From positions 1 to 64,000 of the forward strand of contig DATHWW010000019.1 of assembly GCA_035460165.1 (NCBI GenBank): a DNA stretch of 64,000 bases, written 5' to 3'. This stretch comes from MM2 sp035460165. GTDB lineage: Bacteria > Pseudomonadota > Gammaproteobacteria > Burkholderiales > Methylophilaceae. The first letter of the stretch is position 1. Each line of letters opens with the position of its first letter. The notes under the pieces were generated by a model. It did not search any database. It saw only the letters and a program-made list of their open reading frames with translations, and had not been told where the DNA came from. Below are positions 17,035 to 25,850 of this stretch, piece by piece. A program made the position numbers and the translations under genes.

Positions 17035-19341
17035 ATGCCGAAACGCACCGCGCGGACTTTACTCCGACACCTGATGCAACCCAGGCTGCTCGGCCTGAGG
17101 ACCGCCATCGCCCTGATCGTGGTGATCCACGTGATTGCCGGCGCCTTTTTGTTGCGCCTGGAAGTGAATAATGCGCCCGAGCTTTACTTCCCCAAGGATT
17201 CCCCTGCCGTCGTGCTGGATCGGCAGTTGCGCGCGGAGTTTCCCAACGATGAAGTGCTGATCGGCCTGTTTGCCGGCGGCGATCTATATTCGAAGGAGTT
17301 TCTCGCCGCGCTGGACCGGATCAGCCAGCGCCTGGAACAACACCCCGATGTGGACCGCGTTTTCGCGGTCACCAATGCCGACCATATCGGCGGCAGCGAA
17401 GACGGTTTCACGGTCGAGCGCCTGATCGACCCGGAAACCCTGGACGACACCACCGCGCAGGAACGCAAGGACAGGATACTGCAGGACCGTTTCGCGCCCG
17501 GCGCGCTAGTCGCGAAGGACGGCTCGGCGCTGGCGATCGTCGTGCGCGCCAAGAAATTGGGAGAAAGCCGCCAGCGCGCCGCCATAGAAGCGGCCCTGCG
17601 CGAGGCGGTCAAAACGGAAAAACTGGAAAAGAAACTGGTCGCCGTCGCCGGCCCGGTGGCGCTGGACGCGGCCGAAATGCGCTCCATGCTGCAGGACAGC
17701 GCCTTATTCACCCCTTTGGTGGTAGTAATGGGCTTGCTATTGCTGCGCTGGGTCGTGGGGCGCACGCCTCCCGTCGTGATCGGCGCGGTAGGAATGAGCA
17801 CCGTCGTGATCAGTTGCGTGGCATTGATTGCGGCCATAGGCAGGCCTTATACGCTGGTCACGGCGATGGCGCCTACCTTGCTGTTTGCTTATACCGCGGC
17901 CAATATGCTGCATCTGTACGCGGCTTTGCTGCGCATGCGCAATGCCGGCTTCCGCAGGCCGAAGCGCGTCATCTTTGCGGTGCAGCTCGTGCACAAGCCG
18001 GCGTTGTTCAATATGCTGAGCACTGCCGCCGGCATGATCAGCCTGGTGTTGGTGCCCATCCCGCCGATCCAGGTATTCGGCATCGTCGGCGCCTTCGGCA
18101 CCTTGATGATTTACCTGGTACTGATCTATCTGATACCGCCCTTGCTGGTGAAGTGGGATAGCGGCTACTGGCCGAAACGAAGCGGCGGTTTTTCGTGGAC
18201 CAAACGCATCTCTTATGGCCTTGCCAGCTTCAGCATGCGCCATGCCGGCTGGGTGACCATCACGATCGCCCTGCTGGCGGCGCTGACCGCGCCGCAAATC
18301 CTCAAGGTGCAGGCCGAATCCGACCTGCTGAAATTCTTCGATAAATCTCACCCCCTCACACAATCCACCCAACTGATCGAAACCCGACTGGCGGGCGTCA
18401 CCGCGCTGGAGATCGTCGTCGACGGCCCCAGTCGCGATGCCTTCAAGGATGCCGACCGGCTGAAGCTGCTCAAATCGGTGCAGAACTGGGTAGAGGCCCT
18501 GCCGGAAGTCGATCGCACGGTGTCGATGATGGATATCGTCGAGGAAATGAACTGGGCATTCAACGGCGAGGACGCGGCATCGCGCGTACTTCCCGACGAC
18601 GACAAGCTGCTCAGCCAATTGCTGCTGATTTATGACGGCCGCGATTTGCAGGAGCTGGTCAACAACGAATACCAGCGCACCCGCATCCTGCTCAATGTGA
18701 ATGTGCACGGCGCCAACGCCATCCAGTCCGTTACTGAAAAAATCGAGAGGCATCTGGCCCAGGTCAATGCCCCCGGCATCACCTGGCAAATCGGCGGCGG
18801 CGGGCGTTTGTTCTCGGATCAGGAGGACTTGCTGGTGGTCGGCCAGCAACGCAGCTTCCTCGGCGCTTTCGGCCAGATTTTCCTGATCATGCTGATACTG
18901 TGGCGCTCTGTTCCCGCGGCCGTTATCAGCATGCTGCCCAACTTGGCTCCGCTCGCCTTTATCTTCGTGGTCATGGGTGCCGCCGGCATTTATCTGGATA
19001 TGGCCACGGTACTGATCGCCAGCGTCGTGCTGGGGATCACCGTGGACGACACCATCCATTTTTTTCACAGCTATCTGGAAAAACGTCATAAAGGCCATGG
19101 CGTCGTCTTTTCCCTGGCGCGCAGCTTCGAGGCCTCGGGTCGCGCCGTCGTCGCCATCTCGCTGCTGCTGGTTGCCCAGTTCCTGCTGCTGTCGGTCTCC
19201 CGCTTCCAGCCCACTTCGCACTTCGGCTTGCTCGCCTCCAGCGGCCTGCTGGCCGGGCAACTGCTGGAATTGCTGCTGCTACCGGCGCTGATCATACTGT
19301 GGAACAAGCTGAAGGTCCGTCACCGGTGGATGGCCGTTTAA
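17035..19341 (+). CDS. RND/MMPL-family transporter
   Basis: A 768-residue inner-membrane protein. It shows the RND layout: one TM helix near the N terminus (about residues 22-42), a large periplasmic domain, a bundle of about five helices (about 225-390), a second periplasmic domain, and a final bundle (about 600-755). The intramembrane acidic motif GITVDDTIHFFHSYLEKRHKG resembles the proton-relay segment of lipid-exporting MMPL/HpnN-type proteins. With the LolA-like and barrel genes it makes a plausible inner-to-outer membrane lipid export or retention system. Cargo is not evident; hopanoids, sterols, fatty acids or the PEP-CTERM-linked lipid are all possible. It is framed by PEP-CTERM genes on both sides. 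Confidence 0.85.
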   Translation: MPKRTARTLLRHLMQPRLLGLRTAIALIVVIHVIAGAFLLRLEVNNAPELYFPKDSPAVVLDRQLRAEFPNDEVLIGLFAGGDLYSKEFLAALDRISQRLEQHPDVDRVFAVTNADHIGGSEDGFTVERLIDPETLDDTTAQERKDRILQDRFAPGALVAKDGSALAIVVRAKKLGESRQRAAIEAALREAVKTEKLEKKLVAVAGPVALDAAEMRSMLQDSALFTPLVVVMGLLLLRWVVGRTPPVVIGAVGMSTVVISCVALIAAIGRPYTLVTAMAPTLLFAYTAANMLHLYAALLRMRNAGFRRPKRVIFAVQLVHKPALFNMLSTAAGMISLVLVPIPPIQVFGIVGAFGTLMIYLVLIYLIPPLLVKWDSGYWPKRSGGFSWTKRISYGLASFSMRHAGWVTITIALLAALTAPQILKVQAESDLLKFFDKSHPLTQSTQLIETRLAGVTALEIVVDGPSRDAFKDADRLKLLKSVQNWVEALPEVDRTVSMMDIVEEMNWAFNGEDAASRVLPDDDKLLSQLLLIYDGRDLQELVNNEYQRTRILLNVNVHGANAIQSVTEKIERHLAQVNAPGITWQIGGGGRLFSDQEDLLVVGQQRSFLGAFGQIFLIMLILWRSVPAAVISMLPNLAPLAFIFVVMGAAGIYLDMATVLIASVVLGITVDDTIHFFHSYLEKRHKGHGVVFSLARSFEASGRAVVAISLLLVAQFLLLSVSRFQPTSHFGLLASSGLLAGQLLELLLLPALIILWNKLKVRHRWMAV

Positions 19342-19514
19342 TGATTCGATTAAAAATCGGGAAATGTCGGAAATTTTTACAGTTTCACGCCCCATGGAAT
19401 AGCACAAACCACTTGATTTATATTGAAATTTAAGTATATTTAAATTATTAATATTTTTGTAATCGCGCTTTTACGTTAAAAATTTTAATTTTTGCCAGAA
19501 AGTGAAGCGACGCC

Positions 19515-20105
19515 ATGAATAAGATCAATCCGCTAGTCTTGTCCTTTCTTCTGATTGCCGGCTGCCCAGTTGCCAATGCAATCCCGCTGACATTTACCGA
19601 TGTGACAGACCCAAGTCCGGATGAATTGATCGCATTCGGCGTCAACAAAACCTACAGCTTTAGCCACAACATTCTTGACGAAGGCTATAACGCGCTAACC
19701 GACACCATCACGAACTCTTCGCTGGTATTCAGTTTTTTGGACGAAAGTACGGATGCAGCCGCGGAGTCGGTATTTTTTACATTCGACCTCTCTTCCTTCG
19801 GCTCGCAATTAATCACCAGCGGCGGAAGCACGTTTACCACCGAATTTTCAGGATTGACCCTGAACGGCTTGCTTTCACCGGATGGCATATTGAACGTAGA
19901 GCTTGAAAATGCCGGCACGACCAATGGGCATCAGGAAGACAGGAGCGACTTCCTGTTCCTCGGTTCAACCCTGACAGTCAATGTAGACAGGGCGACGATA
20001 ACAACTGCACCGGTCGTGGCAGCAGTTCCAGAGCCGGCTTCATTAGCACTGATGGGGATTGGACTGCTCGGGCTAGGATGGGTCTCGCGCAAAAAAGCGG
20101 CATAA
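19515..20105 (+). CDS. PEP-CTERM sorting-domain protein
   Basis: A 196-residue exported protein with signal peptide MNKINPLVLSFLLIAGCPVANA and C-terminal VPEPASLALMGIGLLGLGW followed by SRKKA, an exosortase A signal with Lys replacing part of the Arg cluster. The mature part is rich in Thr, Ser, Asp and Phe. The motif KTYSFSHNILDEGYNALTDTITNSSLVFSF resembles secreted beta-sandwich domains of other PEP-CTERM proteins. Unlike the two PEP-CTERM genes upstream, its 173-bp leader has no GG-N10-GC element but contains a very AT-rich tract (about 19415-19490), so it is probably under different control. The ribosome site is weak. Confidence 0.88.
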   Translation: MNKINPLVLSFLLIAGCPVANAIPLTFTDVTDPSPDELIAFGVNKTYSFSHNILDEGYNALTDTITNSSLVFSFLDESTDAAAESVFFTFDLSSFGSQLITSGGSTFTTEFSGLTLNGLLSPDGILNVELENAGTTNGHQEDRSDFLFLGSTLTVNVDRATITTAPVVAAVPEPASLALMGIGLLGLGWVSRKKAA

Positions 20106-20135
20106 GCGGCACTGTTTTATTTTCTTGCGATGGGT

Positions 20136-21080
20136 TTATTTTCTTGTAATCGGCGCGGATAAAAACGGCGCCTCTTTCACCAGTCCGGCTTTATAAGGGT
20201 GGGTCGGTTTGCGGTAAAGCTTGGTAATCCTCTCCACATAATTCTGGGTTTCCGGATACGGCGGGATCCCGCGATACCTTTCCACCGCCTTTTCACCCGC
20301 GTTGTAGGCCGCCAACACCAATGGCACATCCCCCTTGAAGTAAGCCAGCAACCATTGTAGATAGGCCAGTCCACCTTTGATGTTATCTTTTGGGTCGAAT
20401 GCGTTTTTAACGCGGAAACGCTGGGCGGTCTCGGGGATGAGCTGCATCAGGCCTTGCGCGTTCTTAGGGGATCTTGCATGCACGTTAAAGCCGGATTCTA
20501 CGGTGATAACGGCCAACACCAGCTTGGGGTCGACGTCGTAATCGGAGGCCAGCTTGTGCACCAGATCGAAAATCGGCCCCCGCTTAAAGAAGTTTTCTTC
20601 CACGACCACCCGCAGGTGTCCCGTCTTTGCATACTGGCGCTCGACATCCGCGTTATTTCCTTCTGCCAGGGGTTCGGGATCGGGCAACAAGCATGTGGGT
20701 AACGGCGCCTGGGTAGAGGCATGGATGTAGCGCAACATCTCCTTGGCATGCGCGTGCCCCTGGTCGCCGGCCATCGCAATCAACTGCGCCGCCACGCTAT
20801 CGTCTCGGGGAACACCACGCCCATTGGCATACATCCAACCAAGAGCAAATTGCGCATTCGCATTGCCCGAACGTGCAGCACGGCAATACAGCGCAGCCGC
20901 CTTGACAAAATCCCGCGGCATGCCCTCGGCATGCTCGTACTTGACAGCCAATGCCACTAAAGCCTCCGGGCTCTCCGGATTCTCAAGCGCAGCCGCCACA
21001 GGGGTCTCGTCCGCCCCGGCACTCGCAATAATCGAAGTCCAAACCGCGAGCGCAAGCAATGTTTTATTCGAATAGGCCAT
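20136..21080 (-). CDS. lytic transglycosylase with N-terminal SEL1 repeats
   Basis: A 314-residue exported protein with a signal peptide (cleavage near SAGA). SEL1-like repeats follow (AAALYCRAARSGNANAQFALGWMYANGRGV, about residues 40-120), then a C-terminal SLT domain (about 165-290). The catalytic Glu195 lies in AVITVESGFNVHARS, followed by QGLMQLIPETA and LAAYNAGEKAVERY, the classic soluble lytic transglycosylase motifs. It cleaves the glycan strand of peptidoglycan, probably to open the wall for export machinery. Similar enzymes often accompany exosortase A loci. It is convergent with PEP-CTERM gene 3, with only 30 bp between stops. Confidence 0.92.
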   Translation of the reverse strand: MAYSNKTLLALAVWTSIIASAGADETPVAAALENPESPEALVALAVKYEHAEGMPRDFVKAAALYCRAARSGNANAQFALGWMYANGRGVPRDDSVAAQLIAMAGDQGHAHAKEMLRYIHASTQAPLPTCLLPDPEPLAEGNNADVERQYAKTGHLRVVVEENFFKRGPIFDLVHKLASDYDVDPKLVLAVITVESGFNVHARSPKNAQGLMQLIPETAQRFRVKNAFDPKDNIKGGLAYLQWLLAYFKGDVPLVLAAYNAGEKAVERYRGIPPYPETQNYVERITKLYRKPTHPYKAGLVKEAPFLSAPITRK

Positions 21081-21271
21081 GATTCCGCCACTCTTGGATG
21101 CTTACTTTGGAGAAAGCAAATTACGCACCAGTGTATTTTGCTGTTGAATCAGAACGGCGAGCATAGTCCGGGAGACATTGTCTCCGTTGCCTTACGTAAA
21201 TGCGTGCGCGGCCAGACAGGCCGGACGAGAGTTGTTTATTGGACCGCGGCCGATAGATGGCCGGCGAGTGT

Positions 21272-21298
21272 AAAAAAATCCGACACCCTAAGCCGGAT
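21272..21298 (-). terminator. rho-independent terminator of the GAF-domain gene
   Basis: On the minus strand a 7-bp stem with one G-T wobble (arms 21292-21298 and 21278-21284), loop 21285-21291, runs into a T tract (A tract on plus, 21272-21278). It lies 17 bp after the stop of the GAF gene. Confidence 0.75.
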
Positions 21299-21314
21299 GC
21301 GTTTCACAAGCAGC

Positions 21315-22085
21315 CTAGTGACCTTCCTCTGGGGACTCTGCCGCCCCCCGCGACAGGCGCTTGTTGTGTCGTTGCAAACTGCCGCTTAACTGGGAAATGA
21401 TTTCCGACGCGGCGCTAATGATCTGGTTGGACCCCAAACCCGCCCGTGTCATTTCCTTGTAAAAGGATTTCGCCAGGATTTTCGCTACCTGGTCAGGGTT
21501 CTGCAAAGCAGCGCCGACACCCACCGGCTCGAGACTTTTTTCCGCGTCCTGGAGCAGTGCCAACTGCGCAAACCGGGAGTTCAGGATATTTTGCAACTGA
21601 ATCGCCTGGATGGACTTGCCAATGAATAGAGCAACTACTTCGAGCAGGTTGAGGTCAGCCTCATTGAAAACATCTCCAAGCGTATGGCCGCTGACATTGA
21701 CCACGCCGACGATGCGCCGGTTGATGGGAATTGGCGATGAAATCAGGCTTTTGCGCGGGTCGTCGGTTCGTCGCGCCTTGGAGGCCAGCTCCGATTTGCT
21801 GATATCCTCGATGAGTATCGATTGGCCGGTAACAATCACCTTCCCCGCAATCCCTTCGCCCTTGCCTATCGACTCGGTGTAAGCGGCCTCCGGCAATAGC
21901 CCATAGCTCGCGCAAACCCGCATTCTGAGGTCTTCAGATTCGCCATCCTTCAGCAGCATAATAGAGCACTTTTCGGCATTGAGCGCCTTCGCCGCTTTTT
22001 CCGCCAATTGCAGGAGGTTGTCGTCCAGGGTGCCTTGCTCGAGAAAGTTGGACAGGTCTTGAAGCTTGATAAGTGGATTATCCAT
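21315..22085 (-). CDS. GAF-domain protein
   Basis: A 256-residue cytoplasmic protein with one GAF domain (about residues 20-165): EKCSIMLLKDGESEDLRMRVCASYGLLPEA, GKGEGIAGKVIVTGQSILIEDI, and SLISSPIPINRRIVGVVNVSG. The C-terminal third is helical and lacks any recognisable output such as a kinase, GGDEF or HTH. It may therefore act through a partner, possibly sensing a small molecule in relation to EPS synthesis. It is transcribed away from the main XrtA operon across a 336-bp shared regulatory region. The start follows AGGAGAG; a more upstream in-frame Met at 22115 is less likely. It has its own terminator. Confidence 0.82.
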   Translation of the reverse strand: MDNPLIKLQDLSNFLEQGTLDDNLLQLAEKAAKALNAEKCSIMLLKDGESEDLRMRVCASYGLLPEAAYTESIGKGEGIAGKVIVTGQSILIEDISKSELASKARRTDDPRKSLISSPIPINRRIVGVVNVSGHTLGDVFNEADLNLLEVVALFIGKSIQAIQLQNILNSRFAQLALLQDAEKSLEPVGVGAALQNPDQVAKILAKSFYKEMTRAGLGSNQIISAASEIISQLSGSLQRHNKRLSRGAAESPEEGH

Positions 22086-22421
22086 GATGACTCTCCTTAA
22101 AAAGCAAACTTCCAATCCTGAAGCTTAATGATGTTACAACTCTGTTGGTAACTGGCTGATCGATGACGACTTTAAGAGCTGAATCATGAAAAAAAGTATA
22201 TGCTATGTCAGGTTAAGCCCGCTCTTAAAGAATTGGCTTACGTTATTGATAGAATAGATTTAACATGGCTAGAAAAATTCCTACTCGTGTGTAAAATGAT
22301 TCTTACACACCAAAAAGAAATAGCGTTGATCTTTTAGGTTATTTGTTTGAGATATTCGTACTAAAGATTTCGACTTTGTCCGGCGTTGCCGCTCTATCCA
22401 ACAGCGAAAGAGGTGATCAGA
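22086..22421. other. divergent regulatory region between the GAF gene and the XrtA operon
   Basis: 336 bp without a gene I can support. It is clearly richer in A+T than the flanking genes, as expected for promoters firing in both directions. It contains an 8-bp perfect inverted repeat (22287-22310). It also has a poor -24/-12 look-alike at 22233-22248, with GG and the correct spacing but TG in place of GC. The rightward leader ends in AAGAGGTGA, the ribosome site of the export lipoprotein. Confidence 0.6.
22287..22310. promoter_or_regulatory. inverted repeat, candidate operator of the XrtA operon
   Basis: GTGTGTAA (22287-22294) and TTACACAC (22303-22310) are perfect reverse complements separated by eight bases. 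They lie 112 bp upstream of the first gene of the main XrtA operon. The symmetric half-sites 16 bp centre to centre fit a dimeric DNA-binding protein. No T tract follows, so it is not a terminator. The binding protein is unknown. Confidence 0.45.
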
Positions 22422-23057
22422 ATGAATAGACAACAATACACCCACACCCCAGGATGGCTGGCCTGCTTGGCTATCGCACTTTCCCTCCTGACCCTCAGCG
22501 GTTGTGCCAGTAGAGGTCATCCGCCCCCCTCCGCCGAAGAACAAATTGCGCCGCACGATTACCTGGTTGGTCCGGGTGATAGCGTGAGCATCATGGTCTG
22601 GCGCAATCCCGAGGTTTCCATGTCTGTTCCGGTTCGTCCAGACGGCAAAATCACGACCCCCCTGGTGGAAGATCTACCGGCCAGCGGAAAATCCGCATCG
22701 CAATTAGCCCGGGATATCGAGAAGGCTCTGGCCAAATACATTCAAGACCCGATAGTCACGGTGATCGTGACCAACTTTGTCGGTCCCTATAGCGAGCAGA
22801 TCCGCGTCATTGGCGAGGCCGCCAAACCGCAGGCACTCCCCTACCGCGAAAACATGACGGTAATGGACGTCATGATTGCCGTGGGCGGCATTACCGACTT
22901 TGCCGACGGCAACCGAGCCAGCGTAATTCGCAGCGTCGAGGGCAGTCAGCAGCAATTCAGCGTCCGGCTGGAAGATCTGCTCAGGGATGGCGACATCTCC
23001 GCCAATGTAATGATGCAGCCCGGCGATGTTGTGGTCATACCGGAAAGCTATTTTTAG
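22422..23057 (+). CDS. XrtA system polysaccharide export lipoprotein
   Basis: A 211-residue outer-membrane lipoprotein of the Wza/polysaccharide export family. Its signal peptide ends in the lipobox LSGC (Cys near residue 29). The export domain starts at DYLVGPGDSVSIMVWRNPEVSMSVPVRPDGKITTPLVEDLPASG, followed by a SLBB-like segment (VIGEAAKPQALPYRENMTVMDVMIAVGG). It forms the outer-membrane channel for exopolysaccharide. The start at 22422 follows AGAGGTGA; an upstream in-frame Met at 22386 lacks a site. First gene of the main XrtA operon. Confidence 0.92.
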   Translation: MNRQQYTHTPGWLACLAIALSLLTLSGCASRGHPPPSAEEQIAPHDYLVGPGDSVSIMVWRNPEVSMSVPVRPDGKITTPLVEDLPASGKSASQLARDIEKALAKYIQDPIVTVIVTNFVGPYSEQIRVIGEAAKPQALPYRENMTVMDVMIAVGGITDFADGNRASVIRSVEGSQQQFSVRLEDLLRDGDISANVMMQPGDVVVIPESYF

Positions 23058-23176
23058 ACTCTCGTGACGGATTCGTGCTTATGACTGTTTGATTTTCCAT
23101 CCCTGCACCCGAGGATGAAAAATCACGGATTTGATGCGATGCGACGCCGATCCTTGATGAAGGAGAGAGAGACCAG

Positions 23177-24751
23177 ATGGAGGATCTGACTACACATCTG
23201 ATTCCCTATGTAAAAGGGACATGGAAATATCGTTGGTACGGTGTCGTCGCAATCTGGTTCGTTGCCATTATCGGTTGGCTGGTGGTGCACGAACTGCCTG
23301 ACAACTACGAGTCGTCGGCAAGAATATACGTGGATACCGAAAGCGTTCTGAAACCGCTGCTTGCGGGCATGGCTCAACCTCCCAACGTTGAGCAGCAGGT
23401 CACCATCATGAGCCGCACCCTGATCAGCCGGCCCAATGTGGAAAGAGTCATACGCATGGTGGATCTCGACCTCAAAACCAGGACAGCGCAGGAAAGCGAC
23501 CAGCTGGTGCAGAACCTGATGGACGACATCGAGATCGAGGCCACCGGGCGCGACAATCTTTTCACCATTTCCTATGCCAATGAAGATCGGCGCATTGCCA
23601 AGGGTGTCGTGCAATCGCTGTTGACCATCTTTGTCGAAGGCAGCCTTCGCGACAGCAAACAGAATACAGTTTCGGCCATTCGTTTTATCGACGAACAGAT
23701 CAAGGAATACGAACAGAAACTACTCAATGCCGAAACCGCCCTCAAGACCTTCAAGCAAAAAAACATGGGCATCATGCCCCGCCAGAACAGGGACTTCGCT
23801 ACGCAGCTGGGAGAAGTCTCCGACAACCTCAATCAGGCCAGATTGGAACTGAAGGAAGCCGAGCAGGCACGCGACGCCCTCAAGAGCCAGATCGCCGGCA
23901 ATGAACCCGACATTATCGTAGACGAGGCCCCTGTCACTATGGCGGCCACGCCGGAAATCGACGAGCGCATCCAGTCCTTGAACAAGCATCTGGACTCGCT
24001 GCGCCTGCAATATACCGAGCAACATCCGGATATCGTTGGGGCAAAACGCCTGATCAAACAGCTGGAAGAACGCAAAAAGGAAGAAACAAAGCTGATCGAA
24101 GAGCGCCAGCGTGAAGAGGCCAAACAAATCCAGCAAAGCGGCGACCCTGGGAAAAACTATAGCCCCATGCTGCAACAGTTGAATGTCGCCCTCGCGGAGG
24201 CGGAAGCCAGAGTCGCCTCGATGCGCGCCCGGGTAGAGGAATTCAATGCCCGCTTCAATCAAATCAGATCCATGGGAAACGCCGTGCCCGAGGTGGAAGC
24301 GGCATTGGCTCAACTCAATCGCGATTACGAGGTCAACAAGGCCAATTACGAAAAGCTTCTCGAGCGTCGCGAAGCCGCCAAGATGTCCGGCGATATGCGA
24401 GCCACGACCGAGTTGATGACATTCAGGATCATCGATCCGCCAACCGACCCTCAAACGCCGACAGGCCCCAATCGGGGATTGCTCTACTCTTTGGTATTGG
24501 TGCTGGCTTTGGCAAGCGGTGTCGGGGTTGCATTCATGATGAGCCAGATCAACCCGACCTTCCACAGTCAAAGCAGTCTGCGTGAGACCACCGGACGGCC
24601 TATCCTGGGAACGGTAGCGATGATGTGGACCGGGCCGGAAATCGTCAAGCGCAGGAAGAAGCTCTTTGCCTTCTGCCTGTCCTTGCTGTTGCTGCTGGGT
24701 TTGTATGGCACACTGATGGCTACGATGGCCCCCGGCATAGTAGTAAGTTGA
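23177..24751 (+). CDS. XrtA system polysaccharide chain-length determinant
   Basis: A 524-residue Wzz/GumC-type inner-membrane protein. It has an N-terminal TM helix (about residues 24-42), a large periplasmic domain with long coiled-coil stretches (about 165-390, rich in Glu, Lys, Gln, Ala), the conserved Pro-rich motif RIIDPPTDPQTPTGPNRGLLYSL before a second TM helix, and a third hydrophobic helix at the C terminus. It sets polymer length and bridges synthesis to the export channel. It has no kinase domain; the cognate autokinase is the next gene. The 119-bp gap before it is the largest within the export block. Confidence 0.92.
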   Translation: MEDLTTHLIPYVKGTWKYRWYGVVAIWFVAIIGWLVVHELPDNYESSARIYVDTESVLKPLLAGMAQPPNVEQQVTIMSRTLISRPNVERVIRMVDLDLKTRTAQESDQLVQNLMDDIEIEATGRDNLFTISYANEDRRIAKGVVQSLLTIFVEGSLRDSKQNTVSAIRFIDEQIKEYEQKLLNAETALKTFKQKNMGIMPRQNRDFATQLGEVSDNLNQARLELKEAEQARDALKSQIAGNEPDIIVDEAPVTMAATPEIDERIQSLNKHLDSLRLQYTEQHPDIVGAKRLIKQLEERKKEETKLIEERQREEAKQIQQSGDPGKNYSPMLQQLNVALAEAEARVASMRARVEEFNARFNQIRSMGNAVPEVEAALAQLNRDYEVNKANYEKLLERREAAKMSGDMRATTELMTFRIIDPPTDPQTPTGPNRGLLYSLVLVLALASGVGVAFMMSQINPTFHSQSSLRETTGRPILGTVAMMWTGPEIVKRRKKLFAFCLSLLLLLGLYGTLMATMAPGIVVS

Positions 24752-24857
24752 TTCGTTTTCAGGACACAAGACACGCCTTAGACAATTACATTACAGCCAT
24801 GCCCGAGCCAGAATATCAAGCTGACCCACCAAGAGCATGCATACCGCCGGAGGTTGT

Positions 24858-25850
24858 ATGAGCATCATAGAAAAGGCAGCAGGAAAACTTGCCAAACTGG
24901 GCAAGGCGGGGAATACCCCCGCAAAAGAAACGGCAGCGGAGCCCGCGATCGATGATCCAAGCATCATTGAAAAGGCAGCGCACAAGCGGATGAATCATGT
25001 CGAAGCAAGACGGGACCCCGCTTTCGAGGAAATCTTGCCGGAAACCCATCCACATCCTCATCTCATCACTGCCGACAGAACAGGCAGGATCGGAGCAAGT
25101 CCATCACCCTCGATGCAAGAACGGGTGCACAAACAGGGAATGATCAATCTGGAAAAGTTGCGCCAGGCGGGCATGATTACGCCCGACGGCGACAGGACGC
25201 CGATCGCCGAAGCATTCCGCCTGATCAAGCGGCCGCTGCTCGCGAACTCCTTGCACCAGGCTAACGGGAAGGCCAACAATCACAACCTGATCATGGTCAC
25301 GAGCGCCCTTGCCGAAGAAGGGAAGACTTTTTGCGCGACCAATCTGGCGATGAGCATCGCCATGGAACTGGATCACACCGTGCTGCTGGTCGATGCCGAT
25401 GTCGCCCGCCCGGCGGTGCTCGACTATCTCGGTCTGGAGGATAGCCCCGGCTTGCTGGACGTGCTGCTCGAAAACAAGCTCGACTTGGCCGACGTGCTGA
25501 TCCGCACCAATGTTGAAAAGCTTGCCGTGCTGCCCGCTGGAAGAAAGCACAAACGCGCCACCGAACTATTGGGTAGCCATGCGATGAGCGACCTGCTCAA
25601 GGAGATCGCCCTGCGCTACCCCGACCGGATCGTCATATTCGACGCTCCACCTTTACTGCTGACCAGTGAAGCGCAAGCACTGGCCAACCAGATGGGGCAA
25701 ATCGTGATGGTAGTGGCGGCGGAAACCACGCCGCAGAAAGCCGTCATGGAAGCCCTCCGACAAATCGAATCTTGCGATACCATCAACTTCATCTACAACA
25801 AGGCCCGACCGTTCCCCGGTGGGGATTTTTATGGCTATTACTACAACTAA
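24858..25850 (+). CDS. XrtA-associated tyrosine autokinase (BY-kinase)
   Basis: A 330-residue cytoplasmic ATPase of the bacterial tyrosine kinase family. It has Walker A in VTSALAEEGKTFCATNLA, Walker A' in LLVDADVARPAVLDYLG, Walker B in IVIFDAPPLL, and a C-terminal tyrosine cluster FYGYYYN for autophosphorylation. The N-terminal about 100 residues form a Lys/Ala-rich extension (repeated SIIEKAA) that probably docks to the chain-length protein. Cycles of phosphorylation control polymer synthesis. The start at 24858 follows GGAGG; the open frame extends seven codons further up. The 3' end overlaps the next gene by 20 bp. Confidence 0.92.
   Translation: MSIIEKAAGKLAKLGKAGNTPAKETAAEPAIDDPSIIEKAAHKRMNHVEARRDPAFEEILPETHPHPHLITADRTGRIGASPSPSMQERVHKQGMINLEKLRQAGMITPDGDRTPIAEAFRLIKRPLLANSLHQANGKANNHNLIMVTSALAEEGKTFCATNLAMSIAMELDHTVLLVDADVARPAVLDYLGLEDSPGLLDVLLENKLDLADVLIRTNVEKLAVLPAGRKHKRATELLGSHAMSDLLKEIALRYPDRIVIFDAPPLLLTSEAQALANQMGQIVMVVAAETTPQKAVMEALRQIESCDTINFIYNKARPFPGGDFYGYYYN

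Noticed and set aside
22233..22248. A -24/-12-like element upstream of the XrtA export operon
   Set aside because: GG and spacing are right, but the -12 dinucleotide reads TG instead of the invariant GC, so I do not call a sigma-54 promoter.
23720..24769. Leftward 349-codon frame opposite the chain-length determinant
   Set aside because: Antisense shadow without motifs; the forward frame has the Wzz-family signature.
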